In this document: positions 1 to 5,229 of the stretch, piece by piece
Layout of the letters: every line of letters starts with the position of its first letter
How positions within the stretch are numbered: position 1 is the first letter of the stretch
Assembly (NCBI GenBank): GCA_050122535.1
Contig: JASFIT010000344.1
Coordinates: 1-5,229, forward strand
Origin: JASFEQ01 sp050122535
GTDB taxonomy: Bacteria; Desulfobacterota; DSM-4660; Desulfatiglandales; HGW-15
Direction: 5' to 3'
DNA: 5,229 nucleotides
The notes under the pieces: model-generated
Seen by the model: the letters and a program-made list of their open reading frames with translations, nothing else
Database searches by the model: none
What the model was told of the DNA's origin: nothing
Position numbers and translations under genes: made by a program

Positions 1-905
1 ACGACCGTTTCGTCCTCAGAAGCTATTCTCCCGTGCGTGCCATAGGTGGCGGGGAGGTACTTACAGCCTTACCGAAGAGGAGTAAGCGCTTTTCCGAGGA
101 AACCTTGACAGAGCTGAAATTGTTGAGCACTGGAGATCTGAACCAAGTCACGGAACAGCTCATACGCATGGGGCGCTTTCAGGGGTTGGAGCAACGTGAC
201 CTTCCGTTCCTGACCAATGCGAGCAAGAAGAAGTTGGACGAGATCGTGAAGGGACTTCTGGCCCAAAAGGTGATCACGCAGTTTGATAAGGAGAGGGGAA
301 CCCTCCTCCATAAGGATTTCCTGACAAAGGCCAGAGAAGAAATCATGACCATCCTCACCAAATACCACCATGATTTCCCCCTTAAGGTTGGCCTATCTAA
401 GGAGGAGCTTCGTTCCAGGACAAGTGGTTCCGGCAACCAGAAGCTGTTCAATTACATCATTGGCCAACTGATCAGTGAGGGCGCTATTGCGCAGGAGAAG
501 GAGGCCTTGCGCCTGAATGAGCACAAGGTCACCCTCGGCCAGGACCAGGAGGAAGTGCGCCATCAAATAGAAGAGATCTATCTAAAGGGCAAACTTCAAC
601 CTCCATACTTCAGGCAGATAAAGGATAGATTTTCTGTAAATATGGCTAAAGATGTACTCGAGGTTATGGTCAAAGATGGCGTGCTTATAAAAGTAAAGGA
701 GGACCTCTACTTCCACAAAAAGGCTATTGAGGATCTTAAGATCCAACTCGTCGCCTTCCTTAAAGAGAATGGAGAGATCGGTACACCGCAGTTCAAAGAC
801 ATGACTGGCGCTTCTAGGAAATATACCATTCCTCTTATAGAGTATTTTGATAAATCACAGCTTACGGTGAGGGTGGGGGATAGTAGAGTCCTGCGAAAAA
901 AATGA
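1..905 (+). CDS. selB: Selenocysteine-specific translation elongation factor SelB, C-terminal part (5' truncated by window)
   Basis: SelB is a GTPase that delivers Sec-tRNA(Sec) to the ribosome at UGA codons followed by a SECIS hairpin. The GTPase half lies outside the window. The frame is open from base 3, giving 300 visible residues before TGA at 903-905. Residues 1-20 hold the end of the EF-Tu-like domain III, with the typical RSYSPVRAIGGGEVL stretch. The rest matches the winged-helix tail that reads the SECIS RNA: a helical region at about 35-105, another at about 110-175, and a last winged helix at about 245-298 containing SRKYTIPLIEYFD and ending RVGDSRVLRKK. That is the normal end of the family, so the C-terminus looks complete. 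The GTG at 33 is an internal valine, not a start. The stop codon lies in the outer arm of the repeat element that follows. The cell should therefore make selenoproteins, although no in-frame UGA candidate is visible in this window. Confidence 0.95.
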   Translation, partial: DRFVLRSYSPVRAIGGGEVLTALPKRSKRFSEETLTELKLLSTGDLNQVTEQLIRMGRFQGLEQRDLPFLTNASKKKLDEIVKGLLAQKVITQFDKERGTLLHKDFLTKAREEIMTILTKYHHDFPLKVGLSKEELRSRTSGSGNQKLFNYIIGQLISEGAIAQEKEALRLNEHKVTLGQDQEEVRHQIEEIYLKGKLQPPYFRQIKDRFSVNMAKDVLEVMVKDGVLIKVKEDLYFHKKAIEDLKIQLVAFLKENGEIGTPQFKDMTGASRKYTIPLIEYFDKSQLTVRVGDSRVLRKK

Positions 906-1094
906 GACCTTTGAAAAACGCCCCTTTTGCCCAATCTCCCGCCCGCCTCGCCTGAGCGAGCTCAGGCTCGCGATGGCGGGCAGGCTGCGTCAGACTCAGA
1001 TTTCAATCCTCGAAATACTTGTCGTGTATTCCTGTGGTTAAAATCTTCGCCTTCCTTGATCTTGAACAAAATTGATCGTTTTTCAAAGGCCTCA
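903..1094. mobile_element. 192-bp MITE-like/REP-like element with terminal inverted repeats
   Basis: The two ends are an 18-bp inverted repeat, 903-920 against 1077-1094, with a single mismatch (A907 against C1090). The core CCTTTGAAAAACG at 908-920 is mirrored exactly at 1077-1089. Looser similarity continues inward: TTTTG at 925-929 matches CAAAA at 1067-1071. The element fills nearly the whole gap between selB and yqeC and encodes no convincing protein. I see no transposase and no clear target-site duplication, although both flanks are A-rich. The structure suggests a non-autonomous element, or a family of dispersed intergenic repeats. I have the impression of having met similar sequences in Desulfobacterota genomes, but this is memory and not a search. 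It ends 30 bp before the yqeC start, so it could influence that gene's expression. Confidence 0.75.
941..981. repeat. GC-rich palindrome nested in the terminal-inverted-repeat element
   Basis: The outer arms GCCCGCC (941-947) and GGCGGGC (975-981) are exact inverted complements. Pairing continues with TCGC (948-951) against GCGA (970-973), leaving T974 bulged. Inside lie CTGAGC (952-957) and GCTCAG (960-965). An alternative inner stem is GCGAGC (956-961) with GCTCGC (966-971). The block is much more GC-rich than the rest of the element, which suggests a separate palindromic repeat inserted into it. It could act as a weak transcription barrier after selB, but no U-tract follows, so I do not call it a terminator. 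Confidence 0.7.
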
Positions 1095-1113
1095 AAATAA
1101 GTTATACAAGAGT

Positions 1114-1117
1114 AGGA
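1114..1117 (+). promoter_or_regulatory. Probable Shine-Dalgarno of yqeC, supporting the TTG start
   Basis: AGGA sits 7 bases before the TTG at 1125. An in-frame TAG at 1113-1115 closes the frame upstream. The TTG is therefore the first possible start, and the only one with a ribosome-binding site at normal spacing. Confidence 0.55.
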
Positions 1118-1124
1118 ATCAAGA

Positions 1125-1904
1125 TTGGGAGAGACTGTTAACAATTTAACTGCTGCCCTGGGGCTCGAGGCGAGAGAACATGTGGCGTTGGTGGGAGGCG
1201 GCGGAAAGACCAGGCTCATGTTTGTTCTGGCAGAGGAACTCCGCCAAGCCAAGAAACGGGTGATAACCTCTACCACCACAAAAATCTGGCACCGTCAGGC
1301 TAGCGACTCAACTTACGTGGGTTTTGTCCAATCCCACCCCACCTGGAGAGAAGAACTGAGTGGGGTGCTCAAAAACCACGGGCATGGATTTCTGGGTCAT
1401 AGCCTGCTTGAGTCGGGTAAGGTAGAGGGAGTCAATCCCGCCCTTGCAGATGAGCTATTCCAGGACAAGGAAGTGGATTATCTGATCGTGGAGGCGGATG
1501 GCTCTGCAGGACACCCGGTCAAGGCCCACGCCGAATATGAACCCGTTATTCCCGATTCTGCTACAAAGGTCGTGGCTATGTTGGGCCTTGAGGCTCTGGG
1601 GCAAGAAATGAATCCGGAAATCGTCTTCAGGATGGATCTTTTTAGTAAACTGGCGCAGATCCAGGAGGGGGAACGACTTGCAGCTTCTGTTTTGTCCAGG
1701 TTGTTCCTGCATCCAGAGGGGCTATTTAAGGGAACACCCATCTCTGCAAAGCGGGTTGCACTGCTGAATAAGCTCGATTTACTGCCAGAAGAGCAAGGGG
1801 CTCGAGACCTGGCAGATTTAGTTCTCAGAGAGAAAGATAGTCGTGTAGATCGGGTTGTTATGGGTTCTATCACAGATGGTATGTATAAAATAATAGGGAG
1901 ATAA
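1125..1904 (+). CDS. yqeC: Selenium cofactor/selenium-dependent hydroxylase accessory protein YqeC
   Basis: The product has 259 residues, normal for the YqeC family. Phylogenetic profiling ties that family to bacteria with selenium-dependent molybdenum hydroxylases; its biochemical activity is not established. Motifs: a glycine-rich P-loop GGGGKT at residues 24-29; TSTTTKIW at 48-55, a probable switch-like region; VEADGSAGHPVKAH at about 122-135, with acidic residues suited to metal or nucleotide binding; and LLNKLDLL near 213-220, resembling an NKxD base-recognition motif. Together these indicate a soluble cytoplasmic nucleotide-binding protein. The start is a TTG, fixed by the upstream in-frame stop. 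The stop is one base before the XdhC-family ATG, so the two are almost certainly co-transcribed and probably translationally coupled. The selB gene just upstream fits a selenium role, but a repeat element separates them, so co-transcription with selB is uncertain. Confidence 0.88.
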   Translation: MGETVNNLTAALGLEAREHVALVGGGGKTRLMFVLAEELRQAKKRVITSTTTKIWHRQASDSTYVGFVQSHPTWREELSGVLKNHGHGFLGHSLLESGKVEGVNPALADELFQDKEVDYLIVEADGSAGHPVKAHAEYEPVIPDSATKVVAMLGLEALGQEMNPEIVFRMDLFSKLAQIQEGERLAASVLSRLFLHPEGLFKGTPISAKRVALLNKLDLLPEEQGARDLADLVLREKDSRVDRVVMGSITDGMYKIIGR

Positions 1905-1905
1905 C

Positions 1906-2973
1906 ATGGAAGATATTTATGCAAAGATTGTCGAATTGCTTAGAAAGAACCGTTCTTCTGTCCTGGCCACAATGATCAGGCAAGCGGGGGCAGCACCGAG
2001 GCATGCTGGCACAAAGTTTCTGATCTTGGAGGATGGTTCGTTTGTAGGAACCATAGGGGGAGGTCTTCTGGAGGCTCAGGTCCTTGAAGGGGCTAAAGAG
2101 GTTCTCAAAACGCACTCCCCCTTACGGCTCAATTTCATCCTAAAGGGAAAGGATGTGGAAAAGACAGATATGATTTGCGGCGGGGATGCAGAGGTATTTT
2201 TGGAGCCTGTCTCGCCCGAAAACCTCAACCATCTGGATATCTTCAAAAAGGCTGTGGATGTGAACCGCAAAGGGGGTTCGGGCGTTGTGGCCACCATTGT
2301 AAATGAGCATCAATGGCAGGCAGAGCATATTCCTAAAATGTTCATGGACCCTGACGGCGAACGCATAGGATCACTTTCGGGGATAAGGGAAGCGGAAGAC
2401 GCCTTACGGCAGGAAATAAAGCAAGTCCTGACACAGGGTGAGCCCAATATCATTATTTGCCATGATAATGAAGGCAATGAGTTGGAGCTCTTCGTGGAGC
2501 CGCTGGCCTCCGAGCCGATACTTTATGTATTTGGCGGTGGACATGTATCGTTACAGATCGTTCCGCTGGCCGCTAGAGTGGGCTTCAAAGTGGTGGTGGT
2601 TGATGACCGCGCCGAGTTCGCAGATCCGAATAATTTCCCTGAGGCCTGGAAAGTGCACGAGTATCCCTTCGAGGGTGTGCTTGATAAATTCCCTGTGGAT
2701 GAATCCTCATATTTTGTGATCGTTACCCGAGGCCACATCCATGACAAGACCGTGTTGACTCAAGCCTTAAGAACCCCAGCCAGATATGTGGGCATGATAG
2801 GGAGTAGGCGCAAAAGAAATATGATTTACGATGCCTTGCTGAAAGAGGGTTTCACCAAGGATGACATCGATCGGGTCCATGCTCCCATTGGCCTTGATAT
2901 TGGTGCAGAGACACCCGAGGAGATCGCCGTAAGCATCGTAGGAGAGTTGATAAAAGTTCGGGCGGGGGCTTGA
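1906..2973 (+). CDS. XdhC/CoxI-family molybdenum/tungsten enzyme maturation factor
   Basis: The product has 355 residues with the two domains of the XdhC family. The N-terminal XdhC/CoxI domain carries SVLATMIRQAGAAPRHAGTK (18-37), GTIGGGLLEAQV (48-59) and MICGGDAEVFLE (89-100), where Cys91 is the conserved CGG cysteine. The C-terminal Rossmann domain has YVFGGGHVS (207-215), the acidic turn VVDDRAEFAD (231-240), TRGHIHD (274-280), GMIGSRRKR (296-304) and HAPIGLDIGAETPEEIA (325-341). Characterised XdhC proteins bind molybdenum cofactor, promote its sulfuration and pass it to xanthine dehydrogenase-type enzymes. Here the nearest oxidoreductase is an AOR-family enzyme, so a role as an AOR maturation factor is likely; this comes from context. 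The ATG at 1906 has GGGAG at 1896-1900 inside the end of yqeC. The TGA stop overlaps the first unit of a 7-bp repeat. Confidence 0.9.
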   Translation: MEDIYAKIVELLRKNRSSVLATMIRQAGAAPRHAGTKFLILEDGSFVGTIGGGLLEAQVLEGAKEVLKTHSPLRLNFILKGKDVEKTDMICGGDAEVFLEPVSPENLNHLDIFKKAVDVNRKGGSGVVATIVNEHQWQAEHIPKMFMDPDGERIGSLSGIREAEDALRQEIKQVLTQGEPNIIICHDNEGNELELFVEPLASEPILYVFGGGHVSLQIVPLAARVGFKVVVVDDRAEFADPNNFPEAWKVHEYPFEGVLDKFPVDESSYFVIVTRGHIHDKTVLTQALRTPARYVGMIGSRRKRNMIYDALLKEGFTKDDIDRVHAPIGLDIGAETPEEIAVSIVGELIKVRAGA

Positions 2974-3006
2974 TACTGGATGCCAGATGCTTGATGCTGG
3001 ATGCTG
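2972..3006. repeat. Degenerate 7-bp tandem repeat (GATGCTG, five units)
   Basis: Five units follow one another: GATACTG, GATGCCA, GATGCTT, GATGCTG, GATGCTG. The first begins inside the TGA stop of the XdhC gene, and the array occupies almost half of the gap to the next gene. The change from degenerate to exact units along the array suggests slippage growth at the 3' side. Copy number may vary between strains. No function is evident. Confidence 0.8.
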
Positions 3007-3040
3007 GAGGAGAGCGGGCGAGAGGGAAAATTGATGAGAA

Positions 3041-3052
3041 AGGGAGAGGAGG
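3041..3052 (+). promoter_or_regulatory. Purine-rich ribosome-binding site directly before the LUD gene
   Basis: AGGGAGAGGAGG runs right up to the ATG at 3053. AGGAGG alone would have no spacer, so AGGGAG (3041-3046), six bases from the ATG, is the more likely pairing site. An in-frame TGA at 3035-3037 rules out an earlier start. Confidence 0.6.
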
Positions 3053-3697
3053 ATGGAAAAGACGTATCGGAATTGGTTAGGGGAGAAGTTGGGGGAGAGA
3101 TGTGTAAAGGCACTTAAAAAGCATGAGTTTGATGCCCATTTTGTATCGAGCGTTGAAGAGGCGCGCACGTTGATCCTGGATATGGTCTCCGAATGTGAAA
3201 CCTTTGGCTTTGCTGGTTCAGATACTATAAGGTCCCTTGGCCTTCTTGAAGAAATCGAATCTATGGGGAAAACCGTTTTCGACCACTGGCAAAAGGACCT
3301 CAGCAAAGAAGAGGATATGGAAATTCGCCTCCAACAGGGTCGCGCCGACTGCTTTATGTGTAGTGCCAATGCCCTCTCAGTCACCGGCGAGGTGGTCAAT
3401 GTGGACGGAATAGGAAATCGCACCAGTGGCATGGGCTTTGGCCCAAAGAAGGTAATTATTGTGGCCGGCATGAACAAGGTAAGACCCGATCTTGACTCTG
3501 CCCTGAAAAGGGTATGGGAGGTGGCGGGCCCCATGCGAGCCAAGAGTCTGAATATGGAAACCCCTTGTGCAGAAACTGGTGTCTGCAGCGACTGCAACGC
3601 CCCCCAACGCATCTGCCGCATCACCACTATTCTCCACCGCAAGCCCAGGTTGACAGATATATCGATTATCCTTGTTAATCAGTCCTTGGGGTTCTGA
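3053..3697 (+). CDS. LUD-domain (LutC/YkgG-like) lactate-utilization-family protein
   Basis: The product has 214 residues, the size of a single LUD (DUF162) domain. Recognisable parts are GFAGSDTIRSLG (52-63), CFMCSANALSVTGEVVNVDG (100-119) with GNRTSGMGFGPKKVIIVAG following, and RLTDISIILVNQSLGF at the end. The last 45 residues hold Cys172, Cys178, Cys181 and Cys188 (C-x5-C-x2-C-x6-C), plus Cys100 and Cys103 earlier, so metal or Fe-S binding is possible but unproven. LutC-type proteins take part in L-lactate oxidation with the Fe-S proteins LutA and LutB, but neither partner is nearby and many stand-alone LUD proteins have no known role. Its position between an XdhC factor and an AOR-type enzyme hints at a job with that enzyme rather than with lactate. 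It is soluble and has no signal peptide. Family assignment is firm; function is not. Confidence 0.85.
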   Translation: MEKTYRNWLGEKLGERCVKALKKHEFDAHFVSSVEEARTLILDMVSECETFGFAGSDTIRSLGLLEEIESMGKTVFDHWQKDLSKEEDMEIRLQQGRADCFMCSANALSVTGEVVNVDGIGNRTSGMGFGPKKVIIVAGMNKVRPDLDSALKRVWEVAGPMRAKSLNMETPCAETGVCSDCNAPQRICRITTILHRKPRLTDISIILVNQSLGF

Positions 3698-3760
3698 AAT
3701 CCATTGGCAGAGAATTACTGATACAGCATACCCCACGAGAGTCTGCCCGGTAGCCGCATT

Positions 3761-3804
3761 AACCCAACCCCCTCCCCTTGCTCCCCTCCCACCAGGCGAG
3801 GGGA
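3761..3804. repeat. C-rich intergenic repeat with short hairpin
   Basis: This is a strongly strand-biased run of CCC/CCTCC motifs. It ends in the inverted repeat TCCCCTC (3782-3788) and GAGGGGA (3798-3804) around a 9-base loop. It resembles dispersed C-rich palindromic repeats found between genes in many bacteria. After the right arm comes AAAATAAAA rather than a T-run on the plus strand. On the minus strand the hairpin would not be followed by a T-run either, so terminator activity is not supported. Confidence 0.6.
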
Positions 3805-3853
3805 AAATAAAAGGTAGGGACAGGCTTTGCGGGCATGGAGTCTCATCATCAAT

Positions 3854-3858
3854 AGGAG
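3854..3858 (+). promoter_or_regulatory. Shine-Dalgarno that decides the start of the small acidic protein
   Basis: AGGAG lies 10 bases before ATG 3869. The longer reading from TTG 3827 has no ribosome-binding site at its start and adds 14 residues overlapping this signal, so the ATG is preferred. Confidence 0.6.
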
Positions 3859-3868
3859 CTTTATCTTT

Positions 3869-4120
3869 ATGCAAAAACATAATCACAAATTTGTGGAAGA
3901 GTATGATGGTCTTGTGGGTTTTGGTTTGAGCCGGGAGGTGGATGAGCATACCCTTACATACTATCTCCAGAAGTTTTCCGATGACCAACTGATGGCCCTT
4001 ATGAGAAGCAGAATGTCAGAGGAGGATATGGAGGAGCTCTTCAATCTCATGGGAAGGCTGTTGAAAGAATATCTGAACGATGAGGAATATCACACGTATT
4101 TTTTGAAGGATGAAGGATAG
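3869..4120 (+). CDS. Small acidic, probably all-helical protein of unknown function
   Basis: The product has 83 residues, starting at an ATG with AGGAG ten bases upstream. I do not recognise a characterised family. The protein is rich in Glu and Asp, has no cysteine, no signal peptide and no membrane segment. From about residue 26 it looks like amphipathic helices: DEHTLTYYLQKFSDDQLMAL, then MSEEDMEELFNLMGRLLKEY, then DEEYHTYF. Met and Leu spaced at three to four residues suggest a small helical bundle or a protein-binding adaptor. It lies between the LUD gene and the AOR gene, with the same orientation as both. Codon use looks like its neighbours and the start is well supported, so I take it as a real gene. 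A role as an accessory or stability factor of the downstream enzyme is a guess from position only. Confidence 0.7.
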   Translation: MQKHNHKFVEEYDGLVGFGLSREVDEHTLTYYLQKFSDDQLMALMRSRMSEEDMEELFNLMGRLLKEYLNDEEYHTYFLKDEG

Positions 4121-4146
4121 ATTCTGATCTCATGCGTTGATCTAGA

Positions 4147-4188
4147 GATTGCTTCGTCCCCCGCATCAAGTGCGGGGTCCTCGCAATG
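4147..4188. repeat. Palindromic intergenic repeat (GATTGCTTCG...CGCAATGA type)
   Basis: CCCCGCA (4159-4165) and TGCGGGG (4171-4177) form an exact 7-bp stem with loop TCAAG. Outer arms ATTGC (4148-4152) and GCAAT (4183-4187) also pair, giving an imperfect palindrome of about 40 bp. The flanking words ATTGCTTCGT and CTCGCAATGAC are those of a repeat type I recall as widely dispersed in bacterial genomes. No T-run follows the stem, so it is not a standard terminator. It lies between the small acidic-protein gene and the AOR gene, and could change mRNA stability between them. Confidence 0.7.
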
Positions 4189-4242
4189 ACGGGGGTAATG
4201 AGCTGATGAAGAAAAGATAGAATTAAGAAAAAAGGAGACGAG

Positions 4243-5229
4243 ATGATCCCATTTGGCTATATGGGCAAAGTTCTCCATGTGGATCTCACCTCTGGAGAAC
4301 ATGAGACAAAGGCGCTTGACCTTAATGCCGCTCGGGACTATGTGGGCGGTCTTGGACTGAATGCTTGGTTGATGGAACAGGTCTATGTGACCGGTACGGA
4401 CCCACTCTCACCTGATAATCCTATCATTCTTGGTGCAGGCCCGCTCGTGGGCACGGGAACTCCAGGTGCCGCAAAAATCGTGGCCACCACACGCTTTCCT
4501 CTGAACGGTACCATCTCGGACTCTGTGGGTTCTATGCGTTTTGCGCAGAATCTCAAAGGGGCTGGTTTTGATCACCTGACCATCACCGGCCGCTCGAAAA
4601 AGCCCGTTGTTCTCGTCCTGGAAAATGACAAAGCGTCCTTCATTGATGCCAAGGAATTATGGGGAATGGATATCTTCGAGACGACCGATGCCCTCAAGAA
4701 AACGCAGGCTGAGAATAGAAGCAGTGTCATCGCCATCGGTCCAGCGGGAGAAAACAGAGTGGCCTTTTCCTTGGCTCTGGTGGACAAGGCATCCACCATT
4801 GGTCGGGGTGGCCTTGGTGCAGTCATGGGCTCAAAGAATCTCAAAGCGATTGTGGCCATGGGGGATCAACGCCCAAAGGTGCATGATGGGGAAGAACTCA
4901 AGCGTCTGCTTTCGGGCATGCGTGAACGGCTCAAGCGATTCAAGAACCATCCTCGCGTCTTGGAACTGGGCATCATGGAGAACTGGGACAATTATCTTCA
5001 CCAACTCTTTGCCTGCCGGAATTTCACCCGGACATTATCACCCGAAAAGGCGACAGAACTCTATGGCCCTGACGTCTATCGGAGTTTAAAAATCAAGAGG
5101 TTCGGATGCCCCTCCTGCTTTACCCCCGACAAGGATCATCTGGAAGTGCGGGAGGGTCCTCACAAGGGATTCAAGACAACCACCACCTCCTACCTCAACA
5201 GTGTGACGATTGGGCATCTCTTTGATTTG
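4243..5229 (+). CDS. Aldehyde:ferredoxin oxidoreductase (AOR) family tungsten enzyme, N-terminal part (3' truncated by window)
   Basis: AOR enzymes oxidise aldehydes to carboxylic acids, passing electrons to ferredoxin or other partners, or run in reverse. They use a tungsten bis-pterin and one Fe-S cluster. The frame is open from ATG 4243 to the window end, giving 329 of about 600 expected residues. GGAG at 4234-4237 is five bases before the ATG. Family marks: GYMGKVLHVDLTSGE (5-19), GGLGLNAWL (35-43), GPLVGTGTPGAAK (66-78), the very conserved GRGGLGAVMGSKNLKAI (187-203), and the first cluster motif at 289-296. That motif is CPSCFTPD: Cys289 and Cys292 are present, but the third position, normally Cys, is Asp296. 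The fourth ligand lies beyond the window. The substrate cannot be predicted from this half. Upstream YqeC and XdhC-type genes may mature its cofactor. No in-frame stop or UGA is seen. Confidence 0.93.
   Translation, partial: MIPFGYMGKVLHVDLTSGEHETKALDLNAARDYVGGLGLNAWLMEQVYVTGTDPLSPDNPIILGAGPLVGTGTPGAAKIVATTRFPLNGTISDSVGSMRFAQNLKGAGFDHLTITGRSKKPVVLVLENDKASFIDAKELWGMDIFETTDALKKTQAENRSSVIAIGPAGENRVAFSLALVDKASTIGRGGLGAVMGSKNLKAIVAMGDQRPKVHDGEELKRLLSGMRERLKRFKNHPRVLELGIMENWDNYLHQLFACRNFTRTLSPEKATELYGPDVYRSLKIKRFGCPSCFTPDKDHLEVREGPHKGFKTTTTSYLNSVTIGHLFDL

Larger units (their letters stand above)
3698..3868 (+). other. Intergenic region without a gene
   Basis: This 171-bp gap has no supported coding region. 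The first 60 bases show nothing I can name. The middle carries the C-rich hairpin repeat at 3761-3804. The last part holds the ribosome-binding site of the small acidic-protein gene. No clear sigma-70 promoter pair is visible. Confidence 0.5.

Noticed and set aside
731..744. Perfect 14-bp palindrome GGATCTTAAGATCC inside selB
   Set aside because: It encodes ordinary residues of the SelB tail, with no second copy or context suggesting an operator; probably chance.
1072..1107. Promoter for yqeC from TTGATC and TTATAC
   Set aside because: The spacing between the two boxes is 24 bases, too long for a sigma-70 promoter, and neither box is strong.
906..1124. Possible selC (tRNA-Sec) gene after selB
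   Set aside because: Looked for because of SelB. The gap is filled by the inverted-repeat element and shows no cloverleaf or T-loop consensus.
2971..2973. TGA stop codons of selB, the XdhC gene or the LUD gene read as selenocysteine
   Set aside because: Readthrough in each case gives only short extensions ending soon after, and each protein already ends at its family's usual C-terminus.
2767..3642. 291-residue open frame on the minus strand across the XdhC and LUD genes
   Set aside because: It lies antisense to two well-recognised genes and the intergenic repeat, and its translation resembles no protein family; it is a shadow frame.
3377..3988. 203-residue open frame on the minus strand
   Set aside because: It is antisense to the LUD gene end and the small acidic-protein start; its middle is a Pro/Gly/Arg-rich translation of the C-rich repeat.
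4159..4177. Rho-independent terminator after the small acidic-protein gene
   Set aside because: The stem is good, but TCCTCG follows it rather than a T-run, and the sequence fits a dispersed palindromic repeat better.
4607..5089. 160-residue plus-strand frame inside the AOR gene
   Set aside because: It is an out-of-frame shadow. The AOR frame from 4243 is continuous and carries all the family motifs.

Overview
The window is a compact all-plus-strand stretch of about 50% GC. It looks like an anaerobic, selenocysteine-using bacterium, most likely an uncultivated Desulfobacterota (a sulfate reducer or syntroph). This placement is an inference. It rests on the gene set (SelB, YqeC, XdhC-type maturation factor, LUD protein, tungsten aldehyde oxidoreductase) and on short intergenic repeats of a kind I associate with that phylum.

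Layout: (1) 1-905 is the C-terminal 300 residues of selB, the selenocysteine-specific elongation factor; its start lies outside the window. (2) 903-1094 is a 192-bp MITE-like or REP-like element with near-perfect terminal inverted repeats, and it carries a GC-rich palindrome inside. (3) 1125-1904 is yqeC, a P-loop selenium-cofactor accessory gene with a TTG start. After a single base comes (4) an XdhC-family maturation factor at 1906-2973. (5) 2972-3006 is a degenerate 7-bp tandem repeat that begins inside the XdhC stop codon. (6) 3053-3697 is a LUD-domain (LutC/YkgG-like) protein with four clustered C-terminal cysteines. (7) 3698-3868 is non-coding and holds a C-rich hairpin repeat. (8) 3869-4120 is an 83-residue acidic protein that I do not recognise. 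(9) 4121-4242 is non-coding and holds a second hairpin repeat. (10) 4243-5229 is the first 329 residues of an aldehyde:ferredoxin oxidoreductase (AOR) family enzyme, which runs off the window end.

How the genes may work together: AOR-family enzymes carry a tungsten (sometimes molybdenum) bis-pterin cofactor and a nearby Fe-S cluster. XdhC proteins are chaperones that handle, and help sulfurate, molybdenum cofactors. YqeC is linked by phylogenetic profile to selenium-dependent molybdenum hydroxylases. SelB marks selenium use in the same neighbourhood. The simplest reading is a cofactor-maturation module serving the AOR-type enzyme, possibly with a chalcogen (S or Se) insertion step. The most notable protein detail is in the AOR: its usual C-x2-C-x3-C iron-sulfur motif reads C-x2-C-x3-D, so one cluster ligand is changed. 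The other notable feature is that each intergenic gap of more than 70 bp carries its own, different, repeat type.
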